From positions 868,001-932,000 of the forward strand of contig NZ_CANMXB010000001.1 of the NCBI RefSeq assembly GCF_947501785.1: 64,000 nucleotides of DNA. The letters are read 5' to 3'. Under the pieces are notes generated by a model that worked only from the letters and a program-made list of their open reading frames with translations, did no database searches and was not told the DNA's origin. The stretch is from an uncultured Litoreibacter sp. Its GTDB lineage: Bacteria > Pseudomonadota > Alphaproteobacteria > Rhodobacterales > Rhodobacteraceae. Made by a program: the position numbers and the translations under genes. Of the stretch, positions 8,335 through 17,100 are shown one piece after another (within the stretch, counting starts at the first letter, position 1; each line of letters starts with the position of its first letter).

Positions 8335-9366
8335 ATGAACCTTCGCGAACTCTCGGAACAGTTGGGCCTGTCCCAAACGACGGTCAGCCGCGCGCTGAAC
8401 GGCTATCCGGAGGTGAATGAAGCCACCCGCAAACGCATTCAGGATTTTGCCGACCAGCATAATTACAAGCCAAATCAGCGGGCCAAATCGCTGGCCACCG
8501 GTCGGTCCATGCAAATCGGCCACGTGATCCCCTTCTCCACCCAGCATGAAATGGTAAACGTCGTGTTCAGCGACTTCATCGCTGGCGCAGGTGAGGTCTA
8601 CGCCAAGAACGGCTACGACATGCTGCTGTCGGTGGTGAATGACGAGAACGAAATCGGCGCCTATTCCGAATTGGCCCGAAAAGGATCGGTTGACGGGGTG
8701 ATTGTGCACGGGCCGACGCGTGACGATCCGCGTATCGCGCTGCTGCAGGACTTGAAGATCCCGTTCTTCGTGCATGGCCGGTCATCAGATGTAACAACGA
8801 ACTACAACCATTTGGATGTAAACAATAAACGCGCCTTTGCACGGGCCACGGAATTTCTGCTGGACCTCGGCCATACCCGCATCGGGTTGATCAACGGCCT
8901 CGAACGCATGGACTTTGCGCAGCGCCGACGCGACGGGTACGAGGCAGCGCTGCGCGACCGCGGCATTGCGCCGGACCCCGCCATCATGCGGTCGGCAGAG
9001 ATGACCGAACCTTACGGCCATCAAGCAACGGCAGAGCTGCTAGAGCTGGAAGATGCACCTACAGCGTTCATCGCGTCCTCCATCGTGCCTGCGCTGGGCG
9101 TGCGCCGCGCAATTGAAGAACGCGGACTAACTGTTGGAAAAGACGTGTCAATCATCTGCTTCGACGACGCAATTTCTTACATGCCCAACGGCGCGGGCGA
9201 GCCGATTTTCACGGCCACAAGGTCGTCGGTCCGAGACGCGGGACGGCGGTGCGCCGAATTGTTGATCGCCTCGATCCAATCGCCACAGGCCGAGCCGCTC
9301 TCTGAATTGTGGGAAGCCGAACTGGTTGTCGGCCGATCCACCGGCCCCGCCCCCAAGAAAGCCTGA
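8335..9366 (+). CDS. aglR: LacI-family regulator of the glucoside operons
   Basis: This is a DNA-binding repressor that would sense a glucoside or glucose derivative and control both divergent operons. The start is placed at ATG 8335 because the helix-turn-helix begins at once (MNLRELSEQLGLSQTTVSRA, then LNGYPEVNEATR), as in all LacI proteins, and because a GTG at 8275 would put the 8310-8321 operator inside the gene. The 343-residue length is standard. After the HTH and hinge comes a periplasmic-binding-protein-like effector domain with GHVIPFSTQHEM, GLINGLERMDFAQRR and DVSIICFDD. The gene is followed after 3 bp by the beta-glucosidase gene. Confidence 0.93.
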   Translation: MNLRELSEQLGLSQTTVSRALNGYPEVNEATRKRIQDFADQHNYKPNQRAKSLATGRSMQIGHVIPFSTQHEMVNVVFSDFIAGAGEVYAKNGYDMLLSVVNDENEIGAYSELARKGSVDGVIVHGPTRDDPRIALLQDLKIPFFVHGRSSDVTTNYNHLDVNNKRAFARATEFLLDLGHTRIGLINGLERMDFAQRRRDGYEAALRDRGIAPDPAIMRSAEMTEPYGHQATAELLELEDAPTAFIASSIVPALGVRRAIEERGLTVGKDVSIICFDDAISYMPNGAGEPIFTATRSSVRDAGRRCAELLIASIQSPQAEPLSELWEAELVVGRSTGPAPKKA

Positions 9367-9369
9367 GAC

Positions 9370-10683
9370 ATGGAGTTTAAGCGTTCTGACTTCCCAGAAG
9401 GGTTTCTGTTTTCCGCCGCCACCTCGTCCTACCAGATAGAGGGGCACGGGTTTGGCGGCGCGGGCAAGACGCATTGGGACACATTCGCCGCGACGCCGGG
9501 CAACGTGGTGCGGGCCGAGCATGGGCAAATTGCCTGCGACCACTATCACCGCTTTGAAGAAGACCTCGATCTTGCTGCGGCCATGGGGCTGGATGCCTAC
9601 CGTTTCTCCACCTCCTGGGCGCGGGTGATGCCGGAGGGGCGCGGCGCGGTGAATGCAGAAGGCTTGGACTTCTACGACCGGCTGGTCGACGCGATGCTGG
9701 AGCGTGGATTGAAGCCGCAGGCGACGCTTTATCATTGGGAATTGCCGGTGGCACTTGCTGATCTTGGCGGCTGGCGGAACCCCGATATCGCCCATTGGTT
9801 TGCCGATTTCGCGACGGTGATTATGGAGCGGATCGGGGACCGCATGTTTTCGGTCGCGCCAATCAATGAGCCTTGGTGCGTGGGCTGGCTGAGCCATTTT
9901 GAGGGCCATCACGCGCCCGGTCTGCGCGACATCCGCGCGACAGCGCATGCGATGCACCACGTATTGACCGGCCATGCCCGCGCCATTCAGGCGATGCGGG
10001 CCTTGGGGCTCGGCAACCTTGGGGCCGTGTGCAATTTTGAGTTCTCGCAGCCGGTGGATGACACGCCGGAGGCCATCAAGGCCGCGCGGACCTATGACGG
10101 CTATTACAACCGGTTCTTCCTGGGCGGTTTGTTCAAGGGTGCCTACCCTTCGGACGTGTTGGAGGGGCTTGAGCCGCATATGCCCAAGGGCTGGCAAGAT
10201 GACATGGCGCTGATCGGCCAACCGCTGGATTGGCTGGGGCTGAACTACTACACCCGAAAGGTGATCGGTCCCAACGCCGGCGCCTGGCCGTCGCATGACT
10301 ATCTGGACGGCCCCTTGCCCAAGACGCAGATGGGGTGGGAGATTTACCCCGAAGGTCTGCATTACTTCCTGACGTGGGTGCATGAGCATTACACCGGCGA
10401 CCTGCCGCTGTTTGTCACAGAAAACGGGATGTCCAACGCCGACCGGCTTGGCCGGGATGATGTGGAACGCATCGCGTATCTCGACAGCCATGTCGCCGCC
10501 GCGAAACTTGCGATTGCAGACGGCGTGCCGCTGGCGGGCTACACCTTCTGGTCGCTTCTGGACAATTACGAATGGGCCTTGGGCTACGAAAAACGCTTCG
10601 GGCTGGTCCATGTGGACTTCGACACGCTTGAGCGCACGCCCAAAGCATCTTATCACGCCCTAAGCCGCGCCTTAGCGGCATAA
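9370..10683 (+). CDS. GH1 beta-glucosidase
   Basis: This is a cytoplasmic retaining beta-glucosidase acting on cellobiose-like or aryl beta-glucosides. The 437-residue product has the GH1 pattern: FLFSAATSSYQIEG at the N-terminus, the acid/base E167 in NEPW, the nucleophile E352 in VTENG, and SLLDNYEWALGYEKRFGLVHVD near the end. No signal peptide is seen. It lies between aglR (3 bp) and glk (8 bp), so all three are probably one transcript. A beta-glucosidase in an otherwise alpha-glucoside locus suggests that the locus serves both anomers, or that it acts on plant or algal aryl-glucosides. Confidence 0.95.
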   Translation: MEFKRSDFPEGFLFSAATSSYQIEGHGFGGAGKTHWDTFAATPGNVVRAEHGQIACDHYHRFEEDLDLAAAMGLDAYRFSTSWARVMPEGRGAVNAEGLDFYDRLVDAMLERGLKPQATLYHWELPVALADLGGWRNPDIAHWFADFATVIMERIGDRMFSVAPINEPWCVGWLSHFEGHHAPGLRDIRATAHAMHHVLTGHARAIQAMRALGLGNLGAVCNFEFSQPVDDTPEAIKAARTYDGYYNRFFLGGLFKGAYPSDVLEGLEPHMPKGWQDDMALIGQPLDWLGLNYYTRKVIGPNAGAWPSHDYLDGPLPKTQMGWEIYPEGLHYFLTWVHEHYTGDLPLFVTENGMSNADRLGRDDVERIAYLDSHVAAAKLAIADGVPLAGYTFWSLLDNYEWALGYEKRFGLVHVDFDTLERTPKASYHALSRALAA

Positions 10684-10691
10684 GGACCAAC

Positions 10692-11657
10692 ATGACGCGC
10701 GCTTCAAACACATACACTCTGGTTGCCGATATCGGCGGCACCAATACCCGCGTCGCCCTGGCAGAGGGAACCGTTCTGCTCAAAGACACGGTCCGCAAAT
10801 ACCGCAACTCCGATTACCCCGGCCTGGAAACCGTACTGCAGGCCTTCATCGCCGAGGAAGACGGCGTGGATTGCAAGGGAGCCTGCGTGGCCCTGGCAGG
10901 CCCCGTCAAAGGCGGGCGCGGCAGCATGACCAATCTTGATTGGGAGATTGACGACGCGACATTGGCCCGCGCCACGCGGGCCGAGAAAGTTGCCCTGCTG
11001 AACGATCTGCAGGCGCAGGGTCATGCGATCGGGCATTTGCCAAGTGGCTCGGTACGGACGCTTGTGGACGGGCCTGCAGCTGAGCCGGATGCTGCGAAGC
11101 TGGTGATCGGTGTCGGTACCGGGTTTAACATCGCCCCTGTTTACGAGACGCCCGGTGGGCGATTTGTCCCCGCCGCAGAGGCTGGACACGCCAACTTGCC
11201 GGTCCGCGCCGAGGACGAATTGGCGCTGATCCGCCACTTTGAGACCTCGCACGGCTTCCCGGCTGTGGAAGACATGCTGTCAGGGCGCGGCTTTGAGCGG
11301 GTCTATCTATGGCTGTCCGAAACGCGCGGTACGGCGGTCGAAAAATCCGCTGCAGACATCATGATGGGCTACGAAGACGGATCGGATGCAATTGCCCGCG
11401 ATGCCGCGCAGATGTTTGTCAGGATGCTGGGTACAGTGTCGGGAAACCTGTCCCTGATCCAGCTGCCCTTTGGCGGAATCTACTTCGCCGGCGGCGTTGC
11501 GCGCGCCTTTGCGGCGCATTTTTCCGATCTGGGATTTTTGGAAGCGTTCCGCGACAAGGGCAGATTTGCCGGATTTATGCAGAATTTTGCGGTCCACGTG
11601 ATCGAAGACGATTTCGCCGCTTTGACCGGCTGCGCGACCTATTTGGAGGGGCGCTGA
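10692..11657 (+). CDS. glk: Glucokinase
   Basis: This enzyme phosphorylates glucose to glucose 6-phosphate with ATP, linking glucoside hydrolysis to the Entner-Doudoroff route. The 321-residue product is of the E. coli Glk type, with the phosphate-binding DIGGTNTRVAL (13-23) at the start, GVGTGFNIA and AEAGHANLP in the middle, and the FAGGVARAF adenosine-binding block near the C-terminus. It ends the aglR-bgl-glk operon. A short GC hairpin (GGGGC/GCCCC) overlaps its stop codon but no T-run follows. Confidence 0.95.
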   Translation: MTRASNTYTLVADIGGTNTRVALAEGTVLLKDTVRKYRNSDYPGLETVLQAFIAEEDGVDCKGACVALAGPVKGGRGSMTNLDWEIDDATLARATRAEKVALLNDLQAQGHAIGHLPSGSVRTLVDGPAAEPDAAKLVIGVGTGFNIAPVYETPGGRFVPAAEAGHANLPVRAEDELALIRHFETSHGFPAVEDMLSGRGFERVYLWLSETRGTAVEKSAADIMMGYEDGSDAIARDAAQMFVRMLGTVSGNLSLIQLPFGGIYFAGGVARAFAAHFSDLGFLEAFRDKGRFAGFMQNFAVHVIEDDFAALTGCATYLEGR

Positions 11658-12137
11658 GCCCCAAACGACTCAGCTAGAATAGGATCGCAGCGAGTCCCCC
11701 TTTGCAGCGCGATAACGCCGACGCAACGGGAATGCGACATTTACAGCGCCCCGTAATACTATGATATTGAACGGTTAAAGCCAAAGATTAACAAACTCCA
11801 AATACCCCCCTTGATTTGACGCGCTAGAATCAACCACAGTAAATGCACTGGCGGCATTTGCGCCGTCCATTTGATCTAGAAGTTGTTTTTGCCGCTCTTC
11901 GGCCTGCTATGATCCTGCATTTTGGCAGTGTAGGCCCCGAGAGTTCCGCAACGGACATGAACCACCACCGACGGCGCCTTCCGGCGTCCGATGCACTGCG
12001 CTCAATTTTCGGGCCGATCGCGCATCAATCCGTCGGCATGTGGGGATCTTGTGGGGGAACCTAAGTGTCGCTCGATTCAGTCGGGGACCGCAGTCGTGCG
12101 GGCTTCCGGCCCCACCTGAGAGCGGAGCGCATGAGCC
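11658..12137. other. 480-bp gap before the eCIS cluster
   Basis: No convincing gene is seen here; the short open frames (for example 11843-12064) have no ribosome site or recognisable product. The stretch 11745-11840 is clearly more AT-rich than its surroundings. The promoter for the long plus-strand eCIS transcript should lie in this gap, since no other gap of this size occurs before 39473. I cannot assign -35/-10 boxes with confidence. A GGAG motif about 10 bp before 12138 serves as ribosome site for the sheath gene. Confidence 0.5.
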
Positions 12138-13724
12138 ATGTACCAACACCCCGGCGTCTATATTGAACACGTCCCCAGCAACGCATTGTCGATCGAGGCT
12201 GCCTCGACATCAGTGACAGCCATCATCGGTCACGTCCGACGCGGCACGCGCGTCAACAAGGATGGCGGCGAACCCACCTTCATCTCGTCGGTGGCGCAAT
12301 ACGTCTCGCAATTCGGCCCGGCTGATGGCAGCGCGGGCGGTGTCAAATTGTTGATGAGCGGCAGCGATCAGGTGCCCGACCTGACCGGATTGGCCGTGAA
12401 CAGCTACTTCGCCAATGGCGGCACAAAGGCCTATATCGTCCCCGTCGACGGCGGCGGCGGATCATCAGCAACGGCGCGGCTGCAAATCGGCAGCGGCGCC
12501 GATGCCACGGCCAGCAACTCGATGACGTTGACCGCAAAGGACAAGGGCACCTGGGCCAACGGACTGTTATGCGAATTATCGATGAATGAGGACACCGAAG
12601 AGTTCCAGCTGACCATCGGCACTTGGGCGCTCGACAGCGACGGCAGCACCAAAAAGATGGACACCGTGCTGGAAAGTTTCGGCGGGTTGCCCCTGACCAA
12701 AGTGGCGCATGACGACATGGAATCCGCCATCAACGGCGCCTCCAACATCGTCAATGTGTCATTCGGCGCGACCGCGCATTCACCGGCTGACGATCTGGCC
12801 TCCAGCGCCGAAACGGCGGGCGGCGGGGACACCAATTCACCCAAAGCAGCAGACTATAAAGCCGCATTGGCCCGGCTGACGGACTACCGCGATGTGTCGA
12901 TCCTCCTGCTGCCGGACGTGACGCCTGATACCGCAGGAAAAACCATCTATCAGGCAGCCATCGGGCATGCCGAGAAGATGCAAAACCGCATGGTCGTGGT
13001 CGACCCCGGCGCCGATGCGATCATCACGCCAAAGGACGCCAAGGAGGCCGTGTTCAGCAATTCGCCCTATGCCGCGCTGTACTACCCGCGCGTGCATCTG
13101 GCCAACCCGCATTTCGACGCCGAGCTTGCGCCTGATGTGCCAAAGTCCTTCCTTGTGGGCCCCGCCGCTGTGGCGGCTGGCATGTGGGCGCGGATTGACG
13201 GCACGCGTGGCGTTTGGAAAGCGCCTGCGGGGCTTGAGGCCTCGGTACGCGGCACCTTTGGGCCGGAGCGGCTGATCGGCAACGCGGTGCAAGACAACCT
13301 CAACGAATGGGGCGTCAATTGCCTGCGCGCCATCACCGGGCCGACCGTCATCTGGGGCGCGCGCACCGTGGCCACCAAGGCCAAGCCGCAATACCGCTAC
13401 ATCTCGGTGCGCCGCACGCAGAACATGATAGGCGAAAGCCTTTACAACGCGTTGCAAGCGGTTGTTTTTGAACCAAATGACCACAAGCTGTGGGGCGGAT
13501 TGCGCGCCTCTGTCGGCAATTTCATGGACGGGTTGCACCGGTCTGGCGCATTTCAGGGCGAGAAGGCCAGCGACGCGTATTACGTCAATTGCGGGCTCGG
13601 CTCGACCATGACGCAAGGCGACATTGACGCGGGCATTGTGCGGGTTGCGGTGGGATTTGCGCCGCTGAAACCGGCCGAATTCGTCGTCGTCCAGATCAGC
13701 CAGAAAGTCGGACAGGCCGCGTAA
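12138..13724 (+). CDS. eCIS contractile sheath protein
   Basis: This protein forms the contractile sheath around the inner tube and stores the energy for injection. The 528-residue product starts MYQHPGVYIEHVPSNALSI with TSVTAIIGHV, the N-terminal pattern of Afp2/3/4-Pvc2/3/4 and phage tail-sheath proteins, and ends with the conserved C-terminal domain (SLYNALQAVVFEPNDHKLW, TMTQGDIDAGIVRVAVGFAP, PAEFVVVQISQKV). It is the first gene of the cluster and the only sheath gene, whereas Afp and PVC have three. The region at residues 95-230 is poorly conserved and probably makes the outer surface domain. Confidence 0.93.
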   Translation: MYQHPGVYIEHVPSNALSIEAASTSVTAIIGHVRRGTRVNKDGGEPTFISSVAQYVSQFGPADGSAGGVKLLMSGSDQVPDLTGLAVNSYFANGGTKAYIVPVDGGGGSSATARLQIGSGADATASNSMTLTAKDKGTWANGLLCELSMNEDTEEFQLTIGTWALDSDGSTKKMDTVLESFGGLPLTKVAHDDMESAINGASNIVNVSFGATAHSPADDLASSAETAGGGDTNSPKAADYKAALARLTDYRDVSILLLPDVTPDTAGKTIYQAAIGHAEKMQNRMVVVDPGADAIITPKDAKEAVFSNSPYAALYYPRVHLANPHFDAELAPDVPKSFLVGPAAVAAGMWARIDGTRGVWKAPAGLEASVRGTFGPERLIGNAVQDNLNEWGVNCLRAITGPTVIWGARTVATKAKPQYRYISVRRTQNMIGESLYNALQAVVFEPNDHKLWGGLRASVGNFMDGLHRSGAFQGEKASDAYYVNCGLGSTMTQGDIDAGIVRVAVGFAPLKPAEFVVVQISQKVGQAA

Positions 13725-13781
13725 CCTCGCGCAGGCCTGCCTCACCGTATTTTAGAAGCTATTTCGAAAAGGATTTGATCC

Positions 13782-14294
13782 ATGCCAGCCCCAATGTTTG
13801 CCGCAAATGCGCATCGATATGACCCCTACCGCACCTTCAAGTTTCAGATGGTGCTGGACGGCAAGGTGATTGCAGGCCTGTCCAAGATGGGCGCGCTGAA
13901 GAAGACCACCGAAGTCGTCAACTGGCGCTCCGCCGGTGACCCCAGCTACCAGCGCGCCATCCCCGGCGGCACCAAGTTTGAGAACGTGGCCTTTGAACAG
14001 GGCCTCAGCCACGACCCCGCATTCGAGGAATGGGCCAACTCGGTCAACAATGTCGCGGATGGCGACGCGGGCATGAGCCTGGTGAATTTCCGCCGCGACC
14101 TGGTGGTCAATGTGCTGAACCTGCAAGGCACGCCCGCAATCAGCTACCAGCTGCGCCGCGCCTTTGTGACCGAGTATCAGGCGCTGCCCGAGTTCGACGC
14201 CAACAACATGAACACCGTGGGCATCCAGTCGATCACCGTGGCGTTTGAAGGCTTCACCCGCGACGCGGCCGTGGCCGAGCCCGCCGAAAGCTAG
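13782..14294 (+). CDS. eCIS inner tube protein
   Basis: Hexamers of this T4 gp19/Afp1-like protein stack into the rigid inner tube. The 170-residue length fits the family (about 145-175). Typical blocks are DPYRTFKFQMVLDGKVIAG, PGGTKFENVAFEQGLSHD and FVTEYQALPEFDANN. It follows the sheath gene after 57 bp, the usual sheath-tube order. Only one tube gene is present, unlike Afp/PVC with two or three, so this one protein must make the whole tube unless the hub adaptors supply the first ring. Confidence 0.93.
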   Translation: MPAPMFAANAHRYDPYRTFKFQMVLDGKVIAGLSKMGALKKTTEVVNWRSAGDPSYQRAIPGGTKFENVAFEQGLSHDPAFEEWANSVNNVADGDAGMSLVNFRRDLVVNVLNLQGTPAISYQLRRAFVTEYQALPEFDANNMNTVGIQSITVAFEGFTRDAAVAEPAES

Positions 14295-14299
14295 GTCAG

Positions 14300-15094
14300 A
14301 TGAGCGAACGCGCCCCCATGACACTGGCCGTGGCCTATCCAAGCTCCGTCCCCCGCGCCCTGACCGGCGACGTGGAACGCCAGCTTGGCGCGGCCCTTTC
14401 ACGCGCCCTGCCCCGGCCCGACCGGGTCAGCGGGGTTCTGGAGGCCGTATTCGCACAAATCGGCGGGGTGGCGACCTCACGAAGTTTGATCGAGCGCTTG
14501 CCCACCGGCGCGCGTGCCTGGTTGCTGACCCGTGCGGCCGTGCGGTTCCTGCCCGGTGTCCAGTGGTTCCAATCGACTTGTGACACCTGCGGGGAAAGCT
14601 ATGACCTGTCACTATCGCTGGCCGACGTTCCCCGCGGGGAACCGTCAAAGGCATTCCCGGTCATCGACATCGCCACATCGCTTGGGACTAAGCGGTTCGA
14701 GGTGCCCAACGGACGTACCGAGCTGGAACTCTCCGGAACGGAACGCATGGACGGGCTGCGGTCATTGGCGGCGCTGACGGGGCTGTCACTGTCCGCCGAG
14801 GAGGACGCCGCCGCGTTCACCGAGGATGATCTGGCCGAGATTGACGCAGCTCTTGATGCGGCGACGCCCGACATCTCCGAGAGCATTGTCACCGCCTGCC
14901 CCGCCTGCGCCGCACAGACCACGACCGTGATTGACCCGCTGGAATTTGCCTTCCCCAACGCCGCCGCGCTGGACCGTGACACGCATCTGATCGCCTCCGC
15001 CTACGGCTGGGGGGAGCGCGACATTCATGCCCTACCCAGCGCCAGACGGCGCCGGTACGCCCAGATGATTGCGGCTGAGGCGCGGGGCCGATGA
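14300..15094 (+). CDS. gp26-like baseplate assembly protein with zinc-ribbon Cys pairs
   Basis: This 264-residue protein resembles the T4 gp26-like baseplate assembly proteins often found after the tube gene in eCIS loci. The C-terminus (ASAYGWGERDIHALPSARRRRYAQMI) matches the hallmark Y-G-W-x-E-x-x-I-x-x-L-P block of that group. Two CxxC pairs, CDTC (near residue 94) and CPAC (near residue 200), are about 105 residues apart and could bind one zinc. It starts 5 bp after the tube stop and overlaps the next gene by 4 bp (ATGA). The function (hub assembly or chaperone) is inferred from family; I am fairly sure of the family and less so of the role. Confidence 0.7.
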   Translation: MSERAPMTLAVAYPSSVPRALTGDVERQLGAALSRALPRPDRVSGVLEAVFAQIGGVATSRSLIERLPTGARAWLLTRAAVRFLPGVQWFQSTCDTCGESYDLSLSLADVPRGEPSKAFPVIDIATSLGTKRFEVPNGRTELELSGTERMDGLRSLAALTGLSLSAEEDAAAFTEDDLAEIDAALDAATPDISESIVTACPACAAQTTTVIDPLEFAFPNAAALDRDTHLIASAYGWGERDIHALPSARRRRYAQMIAAEARGR

Positions 15095-16095
15095 GCATTT
15101 TGAACCGCCTCCTGACCCGTTCGGGCCAAACCGGCGCGCCCTTGGCGCGACCCAAAGGCCAGATTGCGCCCGCCCCTCTGCAGCGCATGGAGGAAGAAGA
15201 GGCCGCACCGTTGCGCCGGGCGGAGGATGACGAAATTGCTACCCCCTTACGCCGCGCTGAGGAGGAAGAGCCCGCTGCGGCCCTGCACCGAATGGAAGAT
15301 GAGGAAGCAGCCCCGTTGCGCCGAACGGAGGAAGAAGATGTGGCCCCGCTGCGCCGCGCCGAGGACGAAGAGGCAGCTGCCCCTATGCGCCGGATGGAGG
15401 AGGAAGAACCCACCGCTGCCCTGATGCGGATGGAAGAAGAAGAACCTGCCGCCGCGCCGCTACGCCGGATGGAAGAAGAAGAGGCCATGCCGCTGCACCG
15501 GACTGAGAAGGACGAGGCCGCGCCGCTCCATCGGATGGAGGAGGAAGACGCGGCTCCCTTGCGGCGCGAGGCAGAAGAGGATGTCGCGGCCCCGCTGGCG
15601 CGATTGGAAGAGGACGAGGCGCAGCCCTTGGCGCGTATGGCCCCACCTGAAGGCGAGCAGTTGACGGCCGAAAACAGCCCACAACCGGCGGAGCTCAGCA
15701 ACGAAAATGCCGAGGTCGCACCGATGATGACGCTGCGCCGGGATATGTCTGGGGTGATACCGTCGCCGACCGCCCCGACTGCGCAGACCGCCGCAGTTGA
15801 TGCCCCGACACCCAATGTGTCACCCTTTGAAACCGCGCCAACACCCCTGTCCGAGGCCACACCAGCCGAATTTGGCGCAGAGCCCGTTATCCCCGCCGAC
15901 ATGAGCTGGGACAGCCTGCCGAACAGTTTGGTGACAGACGTTCCCGCACCGCCGTCCAGCGAGCCCACCAAGGTGGTCATCGACCAGATTGACGTCGTGG
16001 TACAGGAACCCGCGTCCCCTGGCGTCGCCCGCAGCGGCGACGGGATGGCCGAGATGTCGCGCATGGCGCGACGGCTTTATCTGGGAGGGTATTGA
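15091..16095 (+). CDS. Arg/Glu-repeat protein of the eCIS cluster, function unknown
   Basis: I do not recognise this 334-residue protein. After a short N-terminus (MSILNRLLTRSGQTGAPLAR) it has 13 clear copies, plus one decayed copy, of an 11-13-residue unit of the form A-P-L-R-R-x-E-E-E-E (about residues 29-190), in which a hydrophobic/basic half alternates with an acidic half. The rest is Pro/Ala/Thr-rich and looks disordered, ending in a short conserved-looking tail (MAEMSRMARRLYLGGY) that may be helical. It overlaps the gp26-like gene by 4 bp and ends 3 bp before the cap gene, so it is made together with structural parts. Similar basic-acidic strings occur in linkers of DUF4157 proteins, including the one at 31561. 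It could be a length ruler, a linker or a cargo-binding scaffold. Confidence 0.75.
   Translation: MSILNRLLTRSGQTGAPLARPKGQIAPAPLQRMEEEEAAPLRRAEDDEIATPLRRAEEEEPAAALHRMEDEEAAPLRRTEEEDVAPLRRAEDEEAAAPMRRMEEEEPTAALMRMEEEEPAAAPLRRMEEEEAMPLHRTEKDEAAPLHRMEEEDAAPLRREAEEDVAAPLARLEEDEAQPLARMAPPEGEQLTAENSPQPAELSNENAEVAPMMTLRRDMSGVIPSPTAPTAQTAAVDAPTPNVSPFETAPTPLSEATPAEFGAEPVIPADMSWDSLPNSLVTDVPAPPSSEPTKVVIDQIDVVVQEPASPGVARSGDGMAEMSRMARRLYLGGY
15175..15660 (+). repeat. In-frame tandem repeat coding for PLRRxEEEE units
   Basis: About 13-14 diverged copies of a 33-39-bp unit lie in tandem inside the gene at 15091. The units vary at the DNA level (cgc/cgg Arg codons, gag/gaa Glu codons) while keeping the peptide pattern, which suggests selection on the protein pattern and not a very recent expansion. 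Confidence 0.85.
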
Positions 16096-16098
16096 GCC

Positions 16099-17100
16099 AT
16101 GGCCATTGCCAAAAGCTCCCTCTCGATAGCCGTGCAGGGCTTTGCCGATTTTCTGGCGTCCAAATTCACACAAGACGTCACGGTCACGGTGGACAGCCCA
16201 CAGGCGGCGCATGAGCAGGTCAAAGGCGCCGACAAGGCGCTCCTCAACATTTTCTGCTATCGGTTGACGCCGTCGGGCATTCACCCCGACGCAACCTCTG
16301 GCGAGGCGCTGTTTGTCCGCGCCAACGTTTTGTTAACCGCGTTTTCTAACAGCACCGACGCGTCCCTGAAAGACACCGACTTGCGGGTGCTGGGTCATGC
16401 CTTGTCGGTGCTGCAATCGAACCCCGTCATCCCCGTGATCCTGCCCGCCACACCGGGCAGCGCGGAGGCCGGCAACCTGCCGCCGCGCACCACCTATTAC
16501 CAGATGCAGGCCGCGTTGCAGGCGCCTGAGATGGAAGAGATGAACCATATCTGGTCCATTCAAGGGGGCGATTTGGCGTATCGCCTTTCCGCCGCGTTCG
16601 AACTGGCGTTGATCCCGATTGAGCCGCTGGAACATGCCGAACCCGCGCCGGATGTGGGCAGCGTGATCCTCGATATCGACGCGGCGATGCCACTGGTCAC
16701 GGTCGATGCGGAACCGGGGCTGGGGCCCAGCCCGATTGGCATTCCGCCAGCGGGCGCGACCACCACGTGGCTGCCCTTCTCGATGCTAAGTGTCGGTGAC
16801 GAATTGACGGCAGCTGGGACCGTCTCGGCTGGCACATCCTCGGTCAACATCTCGATTGCCGGCGAGGTTGGCGAAACCGCCGATGTGGTCGTCAGCTGGA
16901 CCCGCGCGGATGGCACGCAGGACGTGCAGGCCGCGCAAGTGGCCGATGTGAGCGTCGCACGGCTGACGGCAGAGGCACCGACGAAGGCGATCACCCTGAC
17001 AAATGCGGCTTTGGGCGACGTTGCCGTGATTTCGGTGCGGGCCTCCGGTGATGAAAAAGCGCCTTTCGGCAACACCCTGACTGTGGAGGTCGCCGCCTGA
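16099..17100 (+). CDS. DUF4255 tail cap/terminator protein (Afp16/Pvc16-like)
   Basis: This protein is expected to cap the distal end of the tube and sheath and stop growth at the right length. The N-terminal 200 residues match the DUF4255 (Pvc16 N) family: ALLNIFCYRLTPSG, RANVLLTAFS, LRVLGHALSVLQSNPVI and a sandwich ending LAYRLSAAFELALIPIEP. The C-terminal 120 residues form a separate Val/Ala/Thr-rich beta domain of Ig type (IAGEVGETADVVVSWTRADG), which would face outward. Total length is 333. It overlaps the ATPase gene by one base. Confidence 0.87.
   Translation: MAIAKSSLSIAVQGFADFLASKFTQDVTVTVDSPQAAHEQVKGADKALLNIFCYRLTPSGIHPDATSGEALFVRANVLLTAFSNSTDASLKDTDLRVLGHALSVLQSNPVIPVILPATPGSAEAGNLPPRTTYYQMQAALQAPEMEEMNHIWSIQGGDLAYRLSAAFELALIPIEPLEHAEPAPDVGSVILDIDAAMPLVTVDAEPGLGPSPIGIPPAGATTTWLPFSMLSVGDELTAAGTVSAGTSSVNISIAGEVGETADVVVSWTRADGTQDVQAAQVADVSVARLTAEAPTKAITLTNAALGDVAVISVRASGDEKAPFGNTLTVEVAA

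Noticed and set aside
11843-12064. Small open frame (73 codons) before the sheath gene
   Set aside because: No ribosome site, odd composition, and it lies in the likely promoter gap.
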